A stretch of DNA of 64,000 nt from Lytechinus pictus (Eukaryota > Echinodermata > Echinoidea > Temnopleuroida > Toxopneustidae). The translations under genes were made by a program, and so were the position numbers. Location: positions 17,215,501 to 17,279,500 of the forward strand of contig NC_087259.1 in NCBI RefSeq assembly GCF_037042905.1, read 5' to 3'. This document shows positions 44,401 to 46,885 of the stretch, one piece after another. The notes under the pieces are model-generated. The model saw only the letters and a list, made by a program, of their open reading frames with translations. It did no database searches and was not told the origin of the DNA. Numbering within the stretch: position 1 is the first letter of the stretch; every line of letters starts with the position of its first letter.

Positions 44401-46706
44401 GGGAAATTCTCTGGGCAAGTAGAACGGGCGAAGTGACACACATAGCATTTCCAGATTTTCGTTGCATGTAGAATTTTTAATTGTAAAGTTCGTACACCAT
44501 CTATCATTTACATAGAGACATATCCCACCACCACGTCTTTTCTTGGTTTGTTGAAATGAACGATCCAATCTCGCTACATTAAAACCATCTATTCGTATAC
44601 AATCGTCATTAATGTCAGGGTTTAGCCATGTCTCTGTAAAACATATTATACTCGAATTCCGGAAATCATTAATGTACCTTGTTAGAGCTTGAATCTCATC
44701 CAGTTTATTGTACAGTGAACGAACATTGCTTAGTGTAATTGCAGGTAATGGGGGTCTGTTTCCCCTTTTCCTAATTCTGTTGCGGATCCCTCCGCGTTTC
44801 CCTCTCCGCTAAGCAAGTATAATTAATATGAATTCTTTATGAAATGGTCCCAAGGTTTCCTCCATCAATGACATGTACGTGTACTTGGAAGAATCGTTTG
44901 TACCAGAGCTTTTTGGGGAAAACAGGGGATATCTTGGAGATGAAAGCACCTACAGAGTAGGACGAACTAGAATGAGGCAAGTCAGGATATCACCAAGTAA
45001 GTCTAAAACTGGTTTATATTTTGCTTCTCGGGCGTGTTTCATCATATTGTGGGATCCAATAACATTCCTTGGTCTTGATTGGCTGAGAAGCAGTGTTACT
45101 GTAGGATAAAGCAAGACTTGCTGGATAAAACATCCAACAGGTCCTTTCATGAAATGTTCCCCATGTTACCAATTGGCTAGTATGACAGTTCAAGTTTACA
45201 ATATATGCTGCTCCTATTCCTGCCAATGTAATATCAACCTGTTGCCTGTTAGTACTGATTAATTCCCTTGTGGGAATCATGAATGTAGTAGTCAACAATT
45301 AGTTTTAAGATGAATTATTTCTATTAAATTTATTTTGTTGAGGAAGAGGGGGAGGGTTATAATTCTCGTAGTAATTTCCTTTTGCTTTAATAAATTATTT
45401 TGAGTGAAGCTGGCTCACTAATTTCATTTACGATGCAGATGCATGTACTCCAGCTGAGCGTGTAAAACATCTTGTGAACTGTACTGGCTTGTTAGGATCT
45501 CAAGAACATACCGACAGACAGACTTATAACAAATCCTGGTCAGAACTCCTGAAAGACGATACAGAATTCGAGGTGGGCATCGAGTCATTTGGCCCTTGGA
45601 AGTTCACATCATCAAGAGCATCCTGTGGAAGCTATCACATGGGTACAGTTGGTTTGTATACCCGCGGTGGCTACATCCAGGTCCTGGGTTCGACTGCCCG
45701 CAGCACTCTTCGCATACTCCAGGAGCTTGAGGATCGGAAGTGGTTGGATGAGCTCACTAGGGCTCTCTACATAGAGTGGACAGTCTTCAGTGCAGATGCT
45801 GAATTGCTATGTGTATGTACAGTCTTGTTTGAAGCAACCACTATGGGAAATGTGGTCTCAACAGGGGAGTTCCATGCTTTCAGGCTCTTCAGCACGGATA
45901 CCTTTGTGGACAAAGTCAACTTGGCCCTCCAGAGTATCTATCTATTGGTGATCCTTGCCCTGATCCGCTTGGAGGTCAGAAAACTGAGACGCAAGAAGAA
46001 GGAGTATTTTCACTTCTGGAACATTCTGAACATTCTGACCATAATCCTCTCAATATTATCTGCTGTATTCTACTGCCTGTGGGCAACAGCTTTGCACAAG
46101 ACCATGCTGGAGTATACCCAGGATCCGTCCAAATTCACCTCTTTCTTTTATGTTATGCTCATGGACCAAAACTTCATGGCCTCTACAGGTTTTCTGGTAT
46201 TCATCAACACAATCCGTTGTGCCAAGATCCTGCGGTTCAACAGCAGTATCCAAACGGTGAATCACACATTCAGCAACATATCTCACGAGTTCTTTGCATT
46301 TACTCTGACAGTGTCCATCTTTCTGTTTGCCTTTGCACTTCTCTTTTGTCTGACCTTTGGTTCAGATGTGATGGATTTCAAGGACGTGGCCTTCTCCTTT
46401 CAGACAATCTTCCTCTTCCTGGAGGGAGGCTACGAGGAATTCATGGACGTCAGTGAAGCCCATGCCACACTTGGTCCACTTTACTTCATCTTCATGACAT
46501 TTACCCTGTTCTTCCTCTTATTCAATTTTTACATTCTCCTCATTCTTTATTCATTCCGGGATGCAAGGCGTGTGCTCCCTAATGTGGATCACAAAGATGT
46601 GCTGGGAGCACTTGTAGACTGGATATTTTCAGTTTGTTCCATCAAAAGATCACCCAGGAAAGACAGTACTCAGAAGTCTGTTTCAATATTCAACATCAAG
46701 AGGTGA
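1856..46706 (+). CDS. Polycystin-1 / receptor-for-egg-jelly (REJ) family membrane protein, 23 exons, 5' incomplete
   Basis: This is the gene span; exons are listed separately. Joining 23 exons gives about 2,796 codons with matching intron phases at every junction. The domain order is six PKD-type repeats (residues ~1-550), REJ region (~560-1,350), a GPS split between two exons (~1,545-1,590), TM1, PLAT (~1,640-1,745), TM2-TM6, an extracellular loop, then a six-segment polycystin channel unit (TM6-TM11), ending after TM11 with a short basic tail. This is the canonical polycystin-1/suREJ plan, an 11-TM protein. In sea urchins, known members act at the sperm surface in the acrosome reaction; vertebrate members act in cilia. 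Which paralogue this is cannot be decided here. The first exon starts in phase 1, so the true N-terminus (signal peptide, perhaps lectin or LRR domains) is missing. Introns range from about 0.4 to 10.6 kb; one holds two TRIM genes. Confidence 0.92.
3067..3280 (+). CDS. REJ/PKD1-like exon 2: PKD repeat 3, first part
   Basis: The acceptor is TTCACCAG at 3,066, phase 0. The donor GTAATA at 3,281 is chosen over the earlier GTATGG at 3,256 because only it leaves one base, matching the next exon and producing the classical PKD ending FRPGNYTL across the junction. The exon begins ITGMVFYVSETIVETGQPF, typical of a PKD repeat start. Confidence 0.75.
3838..4056 (+). CDS. REJ/PKD1-like exon 3: end of PKD repeat 3, start of repeat 4
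   Basis: The acceptor is TTGAACCCAG at 3,837 and the donor GTTGGT at 4,057. Phase 1 in and out. It encodes GNYTLRATIYH, then VIVENPV, then a new PKD repeat ending at the core DYGDGSS. The YGDG motif is the PKD hallmark (WDFGDGS in family consensus). Confidence 0.85.
4316..4510. mobile_element. Small MITE in intron
   Basis: Its 18-bp terminal inverted repeats are ATATTTGCTCAGGCGACA on the left and TGTCGCCAGAGCAAATAT on the right, with one mismatch. The 195-bp interior is non-coding. It lies in the intron between exons 3 and 4 of the REJ/PKD1-like gene. Confidence 0.8.
4978..5160 (+). CDS. REJ/PKD1-like exon 4: second half of PKD repeat 4
   Basis: The acceptor is TTTTCAG at 4,977 and the donor GTGAGG at 5,161. 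Phase 1 in and out. It carries the family pattern SHTYAVPDLYTVQLFLYN (HxY...Y-x-V), followed by the linker VAVLEDIEEVTIES that begins the next repeat. Confidence 0.85.
5866..6840 (+). CDS. REJ/PKD1-like exon 5: PKD repeats 5-6 and start of REJ region
   Basis: This 975-base exon has acceptor CATCAAG at 5,865 and donor GTGAGT at 6,841. Phase 1 in and out. It encodes one PKD repeat (EYTFVAEGVYNIEVFT), a second with DYGDGTSE and EHSYIAAGSYTATG, and then the switch to REJ-type sequence (CLLPNMHILDGESSYSSAKQ, then VNVDCT). The acceptor is AAG rather than CAG, so the start is slightly less certain, but the phase fits exon 4. Confidence 0.88.
7386..7562 (+). CDS. REJ/PKD1-like exon 6: REJ region
   Basis: The acceptor is TTTTACAG at 7,385 and the donor GTAATG at 7,563. 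Phase 1 in and out. It contains the conserved REJ phrase LDGSLSNDPDYDGSQSDL followed by FSWFC, which matches the 'D-x-S-x-S-x-DPD ... F-x-W-x-C' pattern of egg-jelly-receptor modules. Confidence 0.88.
7880..8600. repeat. Diverged intronic repeat (ATGTTAACATCTAC...GATAGCAG)
   Basis: Related blocks at about 7,888, 8,247, 8,374 and 8,551 share the phrase ATGTTAACATCTAC, three or four variable bases, then AGATAGCAGC. Further blocks occur at 9,598 and 9,742, beyond exon 7. Spacing is irregular, roughly 130-180 bp where adjacent, suggesting an old decayed tandem array. Confidence 0.6.
8975..9180 (+). mobile_element. tRNA-derived SINE-like repeat
   Basis: An A-box-like stretch (CAAGTGGTTAGTACTTTC) and a B-box-like GGGTTTGAATCCCAG sit about 35 bp apart, as in a tRNA-type internal promoter. 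The body shares GGTGAGGTGAATGGGTACTG with the related copies at 37,530 and 42,848. Probably a member of a sea urchin SINE family (SURF1-like); the name is inference. Confidence 0.65.
9240..9435 (+). CDS. REJ/PKD1-like exon 7: REJ region
   Basis: The acceptor is TTCCAATCAG at 9,239 and the donor GTAAGT at 9,436. Phase 1 in, phase 2 out. It encodes VFRLVVFKHGRGTAQAEQT and VLPGDPPTILI, the REJ segment that normally precedes the cysteine-rich block of the next exon. A SINE ends shortly upstream, and a diverged intronic repeat lies on both sides. Confidence 0.88.
9590..9770. repeat. Further copies of the ATGTTAACATCTAC intronic repeat
   Basis: Blocks at about 9,598 and 9,742 continue the diverged repeat seen at 7,880-8,600 on the other side of exon 7. 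The region after the exon-7 donor (AAGTTTGAAAATCCA...TTTCATAAAATTCATAA) also resembles 10,108-10,160, so the exon appears embedded in the repeat field. Confidence 0.5.
10162..11221 (+). mobile_element. hAT-like DNA transposon derivative, 1,060 bp
   Basis: The element starts CAGGGATGCCACT and ends AGTGGCATCCCTG, a perfect 13-bp inverted repeat with the CAGGG end typical of hAT elements. It is flanked by an exact direct repeat, AATAATC, at 10,155-10,161 and 11,222-11,228. Seven bases are visible (hAT usually makes eight). The interior has one BED-finger-like ORF and no transposase catalytic region, so it is non-autonomous. Confidence 0.82.
10357..10746 (+). CDS. BED-zinc-finger-like ORF inside the hAT-like element
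   Basis: The product is 129 residues from an ATG. It contains a finger of the pattern C-x2-C (CIWCNKQL), followed by KKCLCEHATKDVHQKS with H-x5-H spacing, consistent with the DNA-binding finger at the N-terminus of hAT-type transposases. The dimerisation and catalytic regions are absent. The protein could bind the element's own ends. Whether it is expressed from within the host intron is unknown. Confidence 0.55.
   Translation: MDICTLTMNYLSKPSHVDRSPSAIPERTDNIKALELNIKNKWNWSWMEDKDNNGDIMLEYDEINQPGVALCIWCNKQLKYASAGKKCLCEHATKDVHQKSRCARTAPNNYLLSNLVFKVIDHNEIRSHF
11515..11809 (-). pseudogene. C-terminal end of a CR1/L2-like reverse transcriptase ORF
   Basis: On the - strand this reads DLEWAPLRERRKCHRPTCLY, then KILNGQLDI, and later TINQWNGLLPETV. 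That is the usual C-terminal end of CR1/L2-like retrotransposon polymerases (RR...LYKI..G...I and RTI..WN.LP..V). It continues the fragment at 12,450-12,950, from which it was split by a plus-strand insertion. Confidence 0.75.
11810..12449 (+). mobile_element. 5'-truncated non-LTR retrotransposon nested in another
   Basis: The + strand encodes a short polymerase end, FWNALGPDITHAVSSTVFKR then KLKSYLLSNYGSDS and a stop. An AT-rich 3' UTR follows, ending in AATAAAATGAACTTATGAAC and repeats of TTATGAACTTA, a typical non-LTR tail. It exactly interrupts a minus-strand polymerase fragment: the two sides join in frame as SAIIK / DLEWAPLRERR. Confidence 0.75.
12450..12950 (-). pseudogene. CR1/L2-like reverse transcriptase fragment (upstream part)
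   Basis: On the - strand, with at least one frameshift and stop codons, this reads MRFNPS, EEKKNVQYFIGIQL, ATRVLNFIKRNF, then LYTSLVRPHLEYAIASWDPY and RAARF. This is the polymerase thumb region of a CR1/L2-type element (LV+P.LEYA...WDPYT). It is a dead fragment. Confidence 0.8.
13115..13359 (+). CDS. REJ/PKD1-like exon 8: REJ cysteine-rich block
   Basis: The acceptor is ATGTATAG at 13,114 and the donor GTAAGT at 13,360. It enters in phase 2 and leaves in phase 1. It encodes CMSNCRFSLNPSERLVLTAK followed by CEDC, the most recognisable REJ signature. The preceding intron is the one interrupted by the hAT-like and LINE insertions. Confidence 0.85.
13758..13899. mobile_element. Short foldback MITE (TTTCATGAAG / AATGCTCCCC type)
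   Basis: This belongs to a family seen also at 16,941-17,084 and 38,481-38,599. Its ends are GTATTTCATGAAG and an inverted TGTAATGCTCCCCTGG, and the shared interior is AGCCAATAAGAATCTTGGAT with TTTCAGTAGCTTGTAA. Non-coding, in the intron before exon 9. Confidence 0.65.
13929..14165 (+). CDS. REJ/PKD1-like exon 9: REJ region
   Basis: The acceptor is TTTCATCAG at 13,928 and the donor GTATGG at 14,166. Phase 1 in and out. It encodes FKSNSPPQLGTCSASPTEGV followed by FTILCQGFVDDDEPLSYEV. This matches the REJ pattern in which GxC-x-V/A-x-P is followed by C-x-G(F/W)-x-D and Y-E. Confidence 0.88.
14986..15131 (+). CDS. REJ/PKD1-like exon 10: REJ region end
   Basis: The acceptor is TAATCAAG at 14,985 and the donor GTATCA at 15,132. 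Phase 1 in, phase 0 out. It encodes FLPVGTASRDFQVDISIKVS and DTYGAS, the closing 'LP.G...DY...I.I.V.D..GA' pattern of the REJ module. Confidence 0.85.
15692..15955 (+). CDS. REJ/PKD1-like exon 11: acidic linker after REJ
   Basis: The acceptor is CAACCACAG at 15,691 and the donor GTATGG at 15,956. Phase 0 in and out. It encodes helical sequence (SALSSLLETGDTQSATQLVY) and then a very acidic tract rich in Glu and Asp ending in EEKKTKRAE. This is the region between REJ and the GPS (GAIN-like helical subdomain in homologues). The acidic stretch looks like a lineage-specific insert. Confidence 0.83.
16141..16318. mobile_element. Foldback MITE (TTTCATAAAGCTGTTCG family)
   Basis: The right side carries TTCATAAAGCTGCTCGTAT and its inverted partner GAACAGCTTTATGAAACACT. 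Better preserved relatives are at 41,141-41,321 and 48,922-49,090. The left end here is decayed. Non-coding. Confidence 0.55.
16739..16771. repeat. Perfect 13-bp hairpin near a short repeat's 3' end
   Basis: CCATGCCAGGAGC and GCTCCTGGCATGG are exact inverted copies separated by seven bases. The following sequence, GTGCGCTATACAAATCCTAT then ATTATTATT, looks like the tail of a short interspersed repeat. Confidence 0.7.
16941..17084. mobile_element. Short foldback MITE, second copy of the 13,758 family
   Basis: It begins CAGGGAGTGCTTCATGAAG and ends TTAATGAAACACTCTCCAGG. The interior GAGCCAATCAGATGCAAGGA and TTTCAGTAGCTTATAA matches the copies at 13,758 and 38,481. It lies 137 bp upstream of exon 12. 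Confidence 0.7.
17221..17346 (+). CDS. REJ/PKD1-like exon 12: helical region before GPS
   Basis: This 126-base, phase-0 exon has acceptor TATTTTCCAG at 17,220 and donor GTAAGG at 17,347. It encodes ARESIIANIRQIELRDMETL followed by an Ala/Gln-rich helix (ISAAAQ), in keeping with the helical part of the GAIN domain of polycystin-1 proteins. Confidence 0.8.
17347..22621. other. 5.3-kb intron with repeats, no gene seen
   Basis: It contains the GGTCA-rich array at 19,195-20,350, an ATTT microsatellite at about 18,971-18,998 and a GCAT microsatellite at about 22,212-22,231. A somewhat CpG-richer patch lies at about 21,690-22,320. Poly-C and poly-A tracts are common. I see no exon that fits the phase-0 junction of the flanking exons and no long open frame with recognisable sequence. 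Confidence 0.6.
19195..20350. repeat. Decayed tandem array with AGGTCAAAGGTCA motifs
   Basis: Units of roughly 120-180 bp repeat the phrase order CATGAAACTTGGACATAAG, GTAATCAAGTATCACTGAAC, TTTCAGGTCACATGACC and AAGGTCAAAGGTCATTTA, then GTCAATGAACTTTGGCCATG. The array begins near CACCTGCATAGCAAAGGTTA and ends GCCAGAGGCATTCCACTTGT, as does its relative at 26,150-27,153. Confidence 0.85.
22622..22719 (+). CDS. REJ/PKD1-like exon 13: helical region before GPS
   Basis: This short exon lies after a 5.3-kb intron. Acceptor CATTTACAG at 22,621, donor GTAGGT at 22,720. It enters in phase 0 and leaves two bases. It reads LSAAQSYQEMSHLLREESGS and then GHSGGDIVEETA. It is below the length that an ORF scan would highlight. 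Support is the exact phase match to the exons on both sides and the helical continuation of exon 12. Confidence 0.72.
23698..23818 (+). CDS. REJ/PKD1-like exon 14: helical region before GPS
   Basis: The acceptor is ACCAACAAG at 23,697 and the donor GTGAGT at 23,819. Phase 2 in, phase 0 out. It encodes FIVVGLSNIMEAAFSTLSSA followed by a Glu/Asp-rich segment ending GKAIEN. It is typical of the repeated short helices (SNIMEAA) found between REJ and GPS. Confidence 0.78.
23819..25759. other. Intron 14, mostly repeats
   Basis: It contains a long hairpin at 24,634-24,806 and copies of GCAATTTTGGATCC at 24,409-24,440. I see no coding exon. Confidence 0.5.
24634..24806. mobile_element. Palindromic foldback element, ~80-bp arms
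   Basis: The left arm holds AAATAATGAATGTT, GTGCAATGGACAG and GGTGAAAGATGAAATGAATG. The right arm carries their inverted copies CATTCATTTCATC-type (ATGAATCATTTCATCTTTCA), CTGTCCATTGCAC and AACATTCATTATTT. The loop is about 10 bp around GAGGTGTAGCCGAG. Confidence 0.85.
25760..26014 (+). CDS. REJ/PKD1-like exon 15: last exon before the TRIM-bearing intron
   Basis: The acceptor is TTTGTCCACAG at 25,759 and the donor GTGAGT at 26,015. Phase 0 in and out. It encodes LQALEELETAVLQNRVPGEE followed by EAVSLILQRQE, a conserved phrase in suREJ/polycystin proteins ('L..L...LL...VPGE...I.T..++L.L.R'), and an acidic end. The next intron is 10.6 kb and contains two TRIM genes on the opposite strand. Confidence 0.87.
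26150..27153. repeat. Second GGTCA-rich decayed tandem array
   Basis: It has the same unit phrases as 19,195-20,350 (ATGACATCATAACTTAGAAA, GTTTCAGGTCACATGAC, AAGGTCAAA..TCATTTAGGG). It ends with the same GACTGCCAGAGGCATTCCAC. A non-repeat stretch interrupts it at about 26,335-26,485. Confidence 0.82.
27610..27745. other. GC-rich patch with palindromic core
   Basis: In an AT-rich intron this segment carries GGGGGGCGAATTCCGCCCC with GAGAGCTCGGCGGTCGATCG nearby. The core GGGGCGAATTCCGCCCC is nearly palindromic. It may be the end of a mobile element or a regulatory patch. I recognise no gene. Confidence 0.35.
29057..30895 (-). CDS. RING/B-box TRIM protein (TRIM2/3/56-like), copy 1
   Basis: Single exon, 612 residues from the ATG at 30,895. 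The frame is open further upstream to a GTG, but that is not a plausible start. The RING is C16-x2-C19-x11-C31-x-H33-x2-C36-x2-C39-x16-C56-x2-C59, complete. A B-box 2 follows (KCKKHSTEVTNFCCETC, then DHRGHHIV), then a ~150-residue coiled coil and a ~300-residue C-terminal part with repeating hydrophobic/W-rich beta pattern (WKINF, DVVVSGSHLYFIT, LLMDP) resembling a degenerate NHL-type propeller. Predicted E3 ubiquitin ligase. The family is expanded in echinoids and members act in immune signalling, but the role here is inferred. It lies antisense inside an intron of the REJ/PKD1-like gene, 2 kb from its paralogue. Confidence 0.9.
   Translation of the reverse strand: MMTQNAGNIALLLPECSICIDTIQDARLLSCGHTFCGKCLQDHAAQSPIPGNVIECPECRQTIVLPKDGVMGLPRNYSLQATIDRLQGMTLAQAAAPVPEASDNQQKPPSAGKKYTAKCKKHSTEVTNFCCETCDGMLICRDCTVVDHRGHHIVNIKDKCNQLKDSLNDLISQHQKMTEDVLAVNQKGAVSAIRSHIWHLQNEAQGVADKMIQDIETQRDQFLGQVQQLGSTLVEKVDSMYYNQRPIDDIVEMMGRGNEYEITENFSKAQECLQISLAEMHGKVGAKLMPNVARNLALKNKDTIRMNGPSNIFEVVMTNLSWKLASKVVLNTEGCGDAVVTSFTCVPNGNWYVLYTKKERQKPLVIKELNSKSECERLLSIQIPGKPVDIKSMRDSSLAITTYHMDTWYLHLKDTTGRSTLCKELPIKPIGNAVDLFVHMDTKDQLWIPEKNGHKMWKINFTTRECQDISVNGFCHPIDVVVSGSHLYFITSEKKVMRRPMKYGGIPEPYDVDTKLGDPTQLLMDPITSEVLIVFHRVLDSGRFELGIHQAGRSKPLIDPILLDWVPAVRKVEISRKGNLAILLALKQGGTILNYEREHLPTLSDILSNAPH
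31109..31245 (-). promoter_or_regulatory. Two NF-kB-like sites upstream of TRIM copy 1
   Basis: GGAATTCCCC at 31,109-31,118 (GGGGAATTCC on the - strand) and GGGGAATCCC at 31,236-31,245 both fit GGGRNWYYCC without mismatch. They lie 214-350 bp upstream of the start codon. Binding is not shown. Confidence 0.4.
31595..32745. repeat. GGTCA-rich repeats between the TRIM genes
   Basis: Repeated phrases include GGTCAAAGGTCAT (32,277; 32,410), AGGGTCAAAGGTCAAATGAT, TTTGCTCTCA(T/G)..CTTTA..TCTG and TTGTGTTTACACTTGGTA with ATACCACA(T/A)GTGTGT. Unit length is about 150-170 bp in 32,210-32,745. The 31,595-31,870 portion belongs to a related family with ATATCTTGTTCTTGTGATAAC. Confidence 0.7.
32876..34717 (-). 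CDS. RING/B-box TRIM protein (TRIM2/3/56-like), copy 2
   Basis: Single exon, 613 residues from the ATG at 34,717. The RING is C17-x2-C20-x11-C32-x-H34-x2-C37-x2-C40-x16-C57-x2-C60. The B-box has KCEQHTNEVAYFICDTC then EGHHFGHHFV. A coiled coil and a propeller-like C-terminus follow. It is collinear with copy 1 throughout: shared phrases include TNNMYYNEKPIDSIAEM versus DSMYYNQRPIDDIVEM, and NEYEIT in both. They are therefore an old tandem duplicate. The stop codon TAA is embedded in AATAAA. Predicted cytoplasmic E3 ubiquitin ligase; substrate unknown. Confidence 0.92.
   Translation of the reverse strand: MAERGRRESLVNLLPECPICFGIMRGARLLDCGHTYCQDCLEREVLRGPAPHRLLVCFECRAEMALGPDGVSGLKRNFSIQTIIDKFDNMRVSQEESLEQEDTEAAPTEEKHTVKCEQHTNEVAYFICDTCHETLICRLCTEGHHFGHHFVSVKGKSEILKASLMELIKEHQDLTAQVIERDQRQAVDSITSNMQRLENEVVQTAAKKISAIQKQRDKLIGIVQHVGQVMEEKTNNMYYNEKPIDSIAEMVVGDNEYEITAGYAEAKSHLQQSLAEMKEKMSSRIMPSIAKCLSFKEEGNGVTDARLCDLILSNTCWKPATTYVDIKAMGKIVAFSYGPFGDWCILTSIEHSAQESEKERLVSLRHLSSNGQCKKMKMLYLKAMPLDIVFAKSGKLCILGLCNNQLCLATAKDLSKRSTVMKPLPVKDLVHDTLKVTVNPQDQMCVPDKNGCGIWKISVNSEKQEKFSMGEFPHPMNAVSCGTGIFCITADKKIVQRQEFPGSVPTLCSHDIKSGDPVQLLVDPKTCTLLVVHQSVNGASAFELSIHQLGKVKPIADPVKLSWVPTVMKADITQTGDLTILLAKEQSGMLVEYKREDLPSLYDIPGLLPPDQE
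34962..34994 (-). promoter_or_regulatory. Two NF-kB-like sites upstream of TRIM copy 2
   Basis: GGAGAATCCC at 34,962-34,971 (GGGATTCTCC on the other strand) and the palindromic GGGGAATCCCC at 34,984-34,994 both fit GGGRNWYYCC. They are 12 bp apart and about 245-277 bp upstream of the start codon. Binding is not shown. Confidence 0.45.
36188..36450. mobile_element. MITE-like repeat with TAAAGGCCAAATCCA end
   Basis: The left end TTTAAAGGCCAAATCCACCC shares its terminal motif with the small element at 48,222. The following AAAATCGGATGTAAAATAAG and GAAAGTTATGACATTTTA are typical of dispersed repeats here. The right end is not clear to me. Confidence 0.4.
36597..37220 (+). CDS. REJ/PKD1-like exon 16: GAIN region and first half of GPS
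   Basis: The acceptor is TCTTTACAG at 36,596 and the donor GTAAGT at 37,221. Phase 0 in and out. It begins IHNYNHNPFAWASMDGNYDI and continues TSQVSSLELELSD, as expected for the GAIN beta-subdomain. It carries many N-glycosylation sites and ends with the first GPS half (C-x-Y-W-N...W-D-T-S-G-C). The early GTGAGC at 36,666 is not used as a donor, because the frame continues with family-like sequence. Confidence 0.88.
37530..37752 (+). mobile_element. tRNA-derived SINE-like repeat
   Basis: It has a degenerate B-box (GTGGTTTGAAACCCAGC). The body CCTTCAGCAAGAAATTGATCC, then CACTCAACCCAGGTGAGGT, closely matches the copy at 42,848. It lies in the intron that splits the GPS codons. Confidence 0.65.
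37982..38212 (+). CDS. REJ/PKD1-like exon 17: GPS cleavage site and TM1
   Basis: The acceptor is CATTACAG at 37,981 and the donor GTGTGA at 38,213. Phase 0 in and out. It encodes the second GPS half, C-x-C-N-H-L-S-H-F-A. Autoproteolysis in this family occurs at HL^S/T, so cleavage before the Ser is predicted. TM1 (ITAIVVGSVFALYVLVAVWA) follows, then the basic cytoplasmic stretch NRRDRRAEEQ. Confidence 0.92.
38481..38599. mobile_element. Short foldback MITE, third copy of the 13,758 family
   Basis: Ends are AGGGGAGAATTTCATGAAAC and inverted TTTTTATGAAACACACCCC. The interior ATCTTTGCATCTGACTGGCT resembles the other copies. It lies 88 bp upstream of the PLAT exon. Confidence 0.6.
38687..38970 (+). 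CDS. REJ/PKD1-like exon 18: PLAT domain
   Basis: The acceptor is TTTGAGCAG at 38,686 and the donor GTGAGG at 38,971. Phase 0 in, phase 2 out. It encodes YKYHVTVFTGMRRGAGTSAV followed by TITLYGSAGSSEPHVL, the canonical PLAT/LH2 start (Y-x-V-x-V-x-T-G...GAGT-x-A-x-V). VDSFVLAT and VRVWHDNTG follow. It is cytoplasmic, between TM1 and TM2. Confidence 0.94.
39489..40614 (+). CDS. REJ/PKD1-like exon 19: PLAT end, TM2, TM3 and long cytoplasmic loop
   Basis: The acceptor is CCAACACAG at 39,488 and the donor GTGGGT at 40,615. Phase 2 in, phase 0 out. It finishes the PLAT domain (WYLNRILVHDLQTHQLWYF). It then encodes TM2 (near SCCFTLLMMSMLASIMFFG) and TM3 (FDILVGIESGLIVLPGNLLI), and a ~200-residue Ser-rich, low-complexity cytoplasmic loop. 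The loop has a Cys cluster (PCCCLRPC) that could be lipidated. The conserved HHINKMYEEIYHAPEGYF closes it. Confidence 0.9.
41141..41321. mobile_element. Foldback MITE (TTTCATAAAGCTGT family)
   Basis: Inverted ends are GGTGGGTGTTTCATAAAGCT and CAGTTTGTGAAACACTCACC, with GAAAGGGTCACATCGTAAAG in the interior. About 180 bp, non-coding, in the intron before exon 20. Confidence 0.72.
41448..41838 (+). CDS. REJ/PKD1-like exon 20: TM4-TM5
   Basis: The acceptor is TTTGCTCAG at 41,447. The donor is the non-canonical GCAAGT at 41,839, which gives the phase (1) required by exon 21; no GT donor nearby does so. It encodes WWFVYIGWFFVVATNLVCGY and WLVSMVVTLLQEVFVLQPSK, the latter matching the polycystin-1 phrase 'Q.....QP.K....A'. 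Confidence 0.85.
42148..42177 (+). pseudogene. Decayed duplicate of the start of exon 21
   Basis: AGCATTTTTATGACCACACC and the following AAATACAAAG match the first ~30 bases of exon 21 (GGCATTTTCATGACCCCACC, AAATGCAAAAG) with about four mismatches, 222 bp upstream. In the frame needed by exon 20 this copy would meet a stop codon at once, so it is probably not used. Confidence 0.5.
42370..42635 (+). CDS. REJ/PKD1-like exon 21: TM6 and start of extracellular loop
   Basis: The acceptor is TACTGGCAG at 42,369 and the donor GTGAGT at 42,636. Phase 1 in, phase 0 out. It encodes PPPIETVNQARERREAEAKM, then TM6 (LLGQILLVVLALEVAH), then HQAMTDTFTGGFED, which begins the polycystin extracellular domain. 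Confidence 0.87.
42848..43080 (+). mobile_element. tRNA-derived SINE-like repeat
   Basis: An A-box-like TAGCCCAGTGGTATTTAG and B-box-like GGGTTTGAATCCTAGCC sit in tRNA-like spacing. The body contains TTTCTTCAGCAAGAAATGAA and CCCAAGTGAGGTAAATGGGT, shared with the copies at 37,530 and 8,975. Confidence 0.72.
43568..43807 (-). pseudogene. C-terminal remnant of the LINE polymerase ORF
   Basis: It encodes ITGHDLNLTDVCRNRILEKA then HPLNVNYE and SARCRTNRFLNSFVPSSIRM, with LNEEG and a stop. This is the usual ending of non-LTR polymerases (R...NSF.P.+IR.LN). It begins abruptly where the catalytic domain should precede it. Confidence 0.8.
43822..44815 (-). CDS. APE-type endonuclease domain of the deleted LINE
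   Basis: The frame is open from at least 44,815 (RGGIRNRIRKRGNRPPLPAI) through LSNVRSLYNKLDEIQ, CFTETWLNP, GGGICLYVND, GDFNH and SDHNVIHLLP, to a stop at 43,822. These are the standard motifs of retrotransposon apurinic-like endonucleases (TETWL, GGG, GDFN, SDH), with the catalytic Glu, Asp-x-Asn and Asp-His present. No start codon is convincing; the frame may continue from a spacer lost upstream. Confidence 0.82.
44855..44996 (+). CDS. REJ/PKD1-like exon 22: polycystin extracellular loop
   Basis: The acceptor is GTCCCAAG at 44,854 and the donor GTAAGT at 44,997. Phase 0 in, phase 1 out. It encodes VYLEESFVPELFGENRGYL and YRVGRTRMRQVRISP. The VG-x-(A/T)-R-(L/M)-RQ-(L/V)-R phrase is diagnostic of the polycystin family. 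The preceding intron holds a SINE and a deleted LINE that ends 40 bp upstream of this exon. Confidence 0.9.
45439..46706 (+). CDS. REJ/PKD1-like exon 23 (last): polycystin channel domain TM7-TM11
   Basis: The acceptor is TACGATGCAG at 45,438; phase 1 in. The stop TGA is at 46,704-46,706. It holds the rest of the extracellular (TOP-like) domain (YTRGGYIQVLG), then TM7 (IYLLVILALIRLEV), TM8 (FWNILNILTIILSILSAVFY), TM9 (STGFLVFINTIRCAKILRF), TM10 (FFAFTLTVSIFLFAFALLF), a pore-like segment FQTIFLFLEGGYEEF and TM11 (PLYFIFMTFTLFFLLFNFYI). The tail is short and basic, with no long coiled coil. The pore segment lacks the LGD seen in polycystin-2 filters, as is usual for polycystin-1 types. Confidence 0.93.
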
Positions 46707-46885
46707 ATTTTGATGCAGAGCTACTCCATATAGAAATTAGTAAAGTGCAGTGAATGACTCAACGAATGAGTGGAGTATGGAGTGTCATATACAGGGTAGA
46801 GTAAAAATTTCCAATTGCATTCAAAATGATTTTTGCAAACATCAATCTACACTGTAACTCGGTAAATTGCCAATATTGTAACTCG

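Larger units (their letters stand above)
43115..44815 (-). mobile_element. Internally deleted non-LTR retrotransposon (LINE)
   Basis: On the - strand an APE-type endonuclease region (44,815 to 43,822) is followed almost directly by the last ~80 codons of a polymerase ORF (43,807-43,568) and a 3' UTR ending in repeats of CTTATGAACTTACC near 43,118-43,145. The reverse transcriptase core is missing, so it cannot move on its own. Confidence 0.82.
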
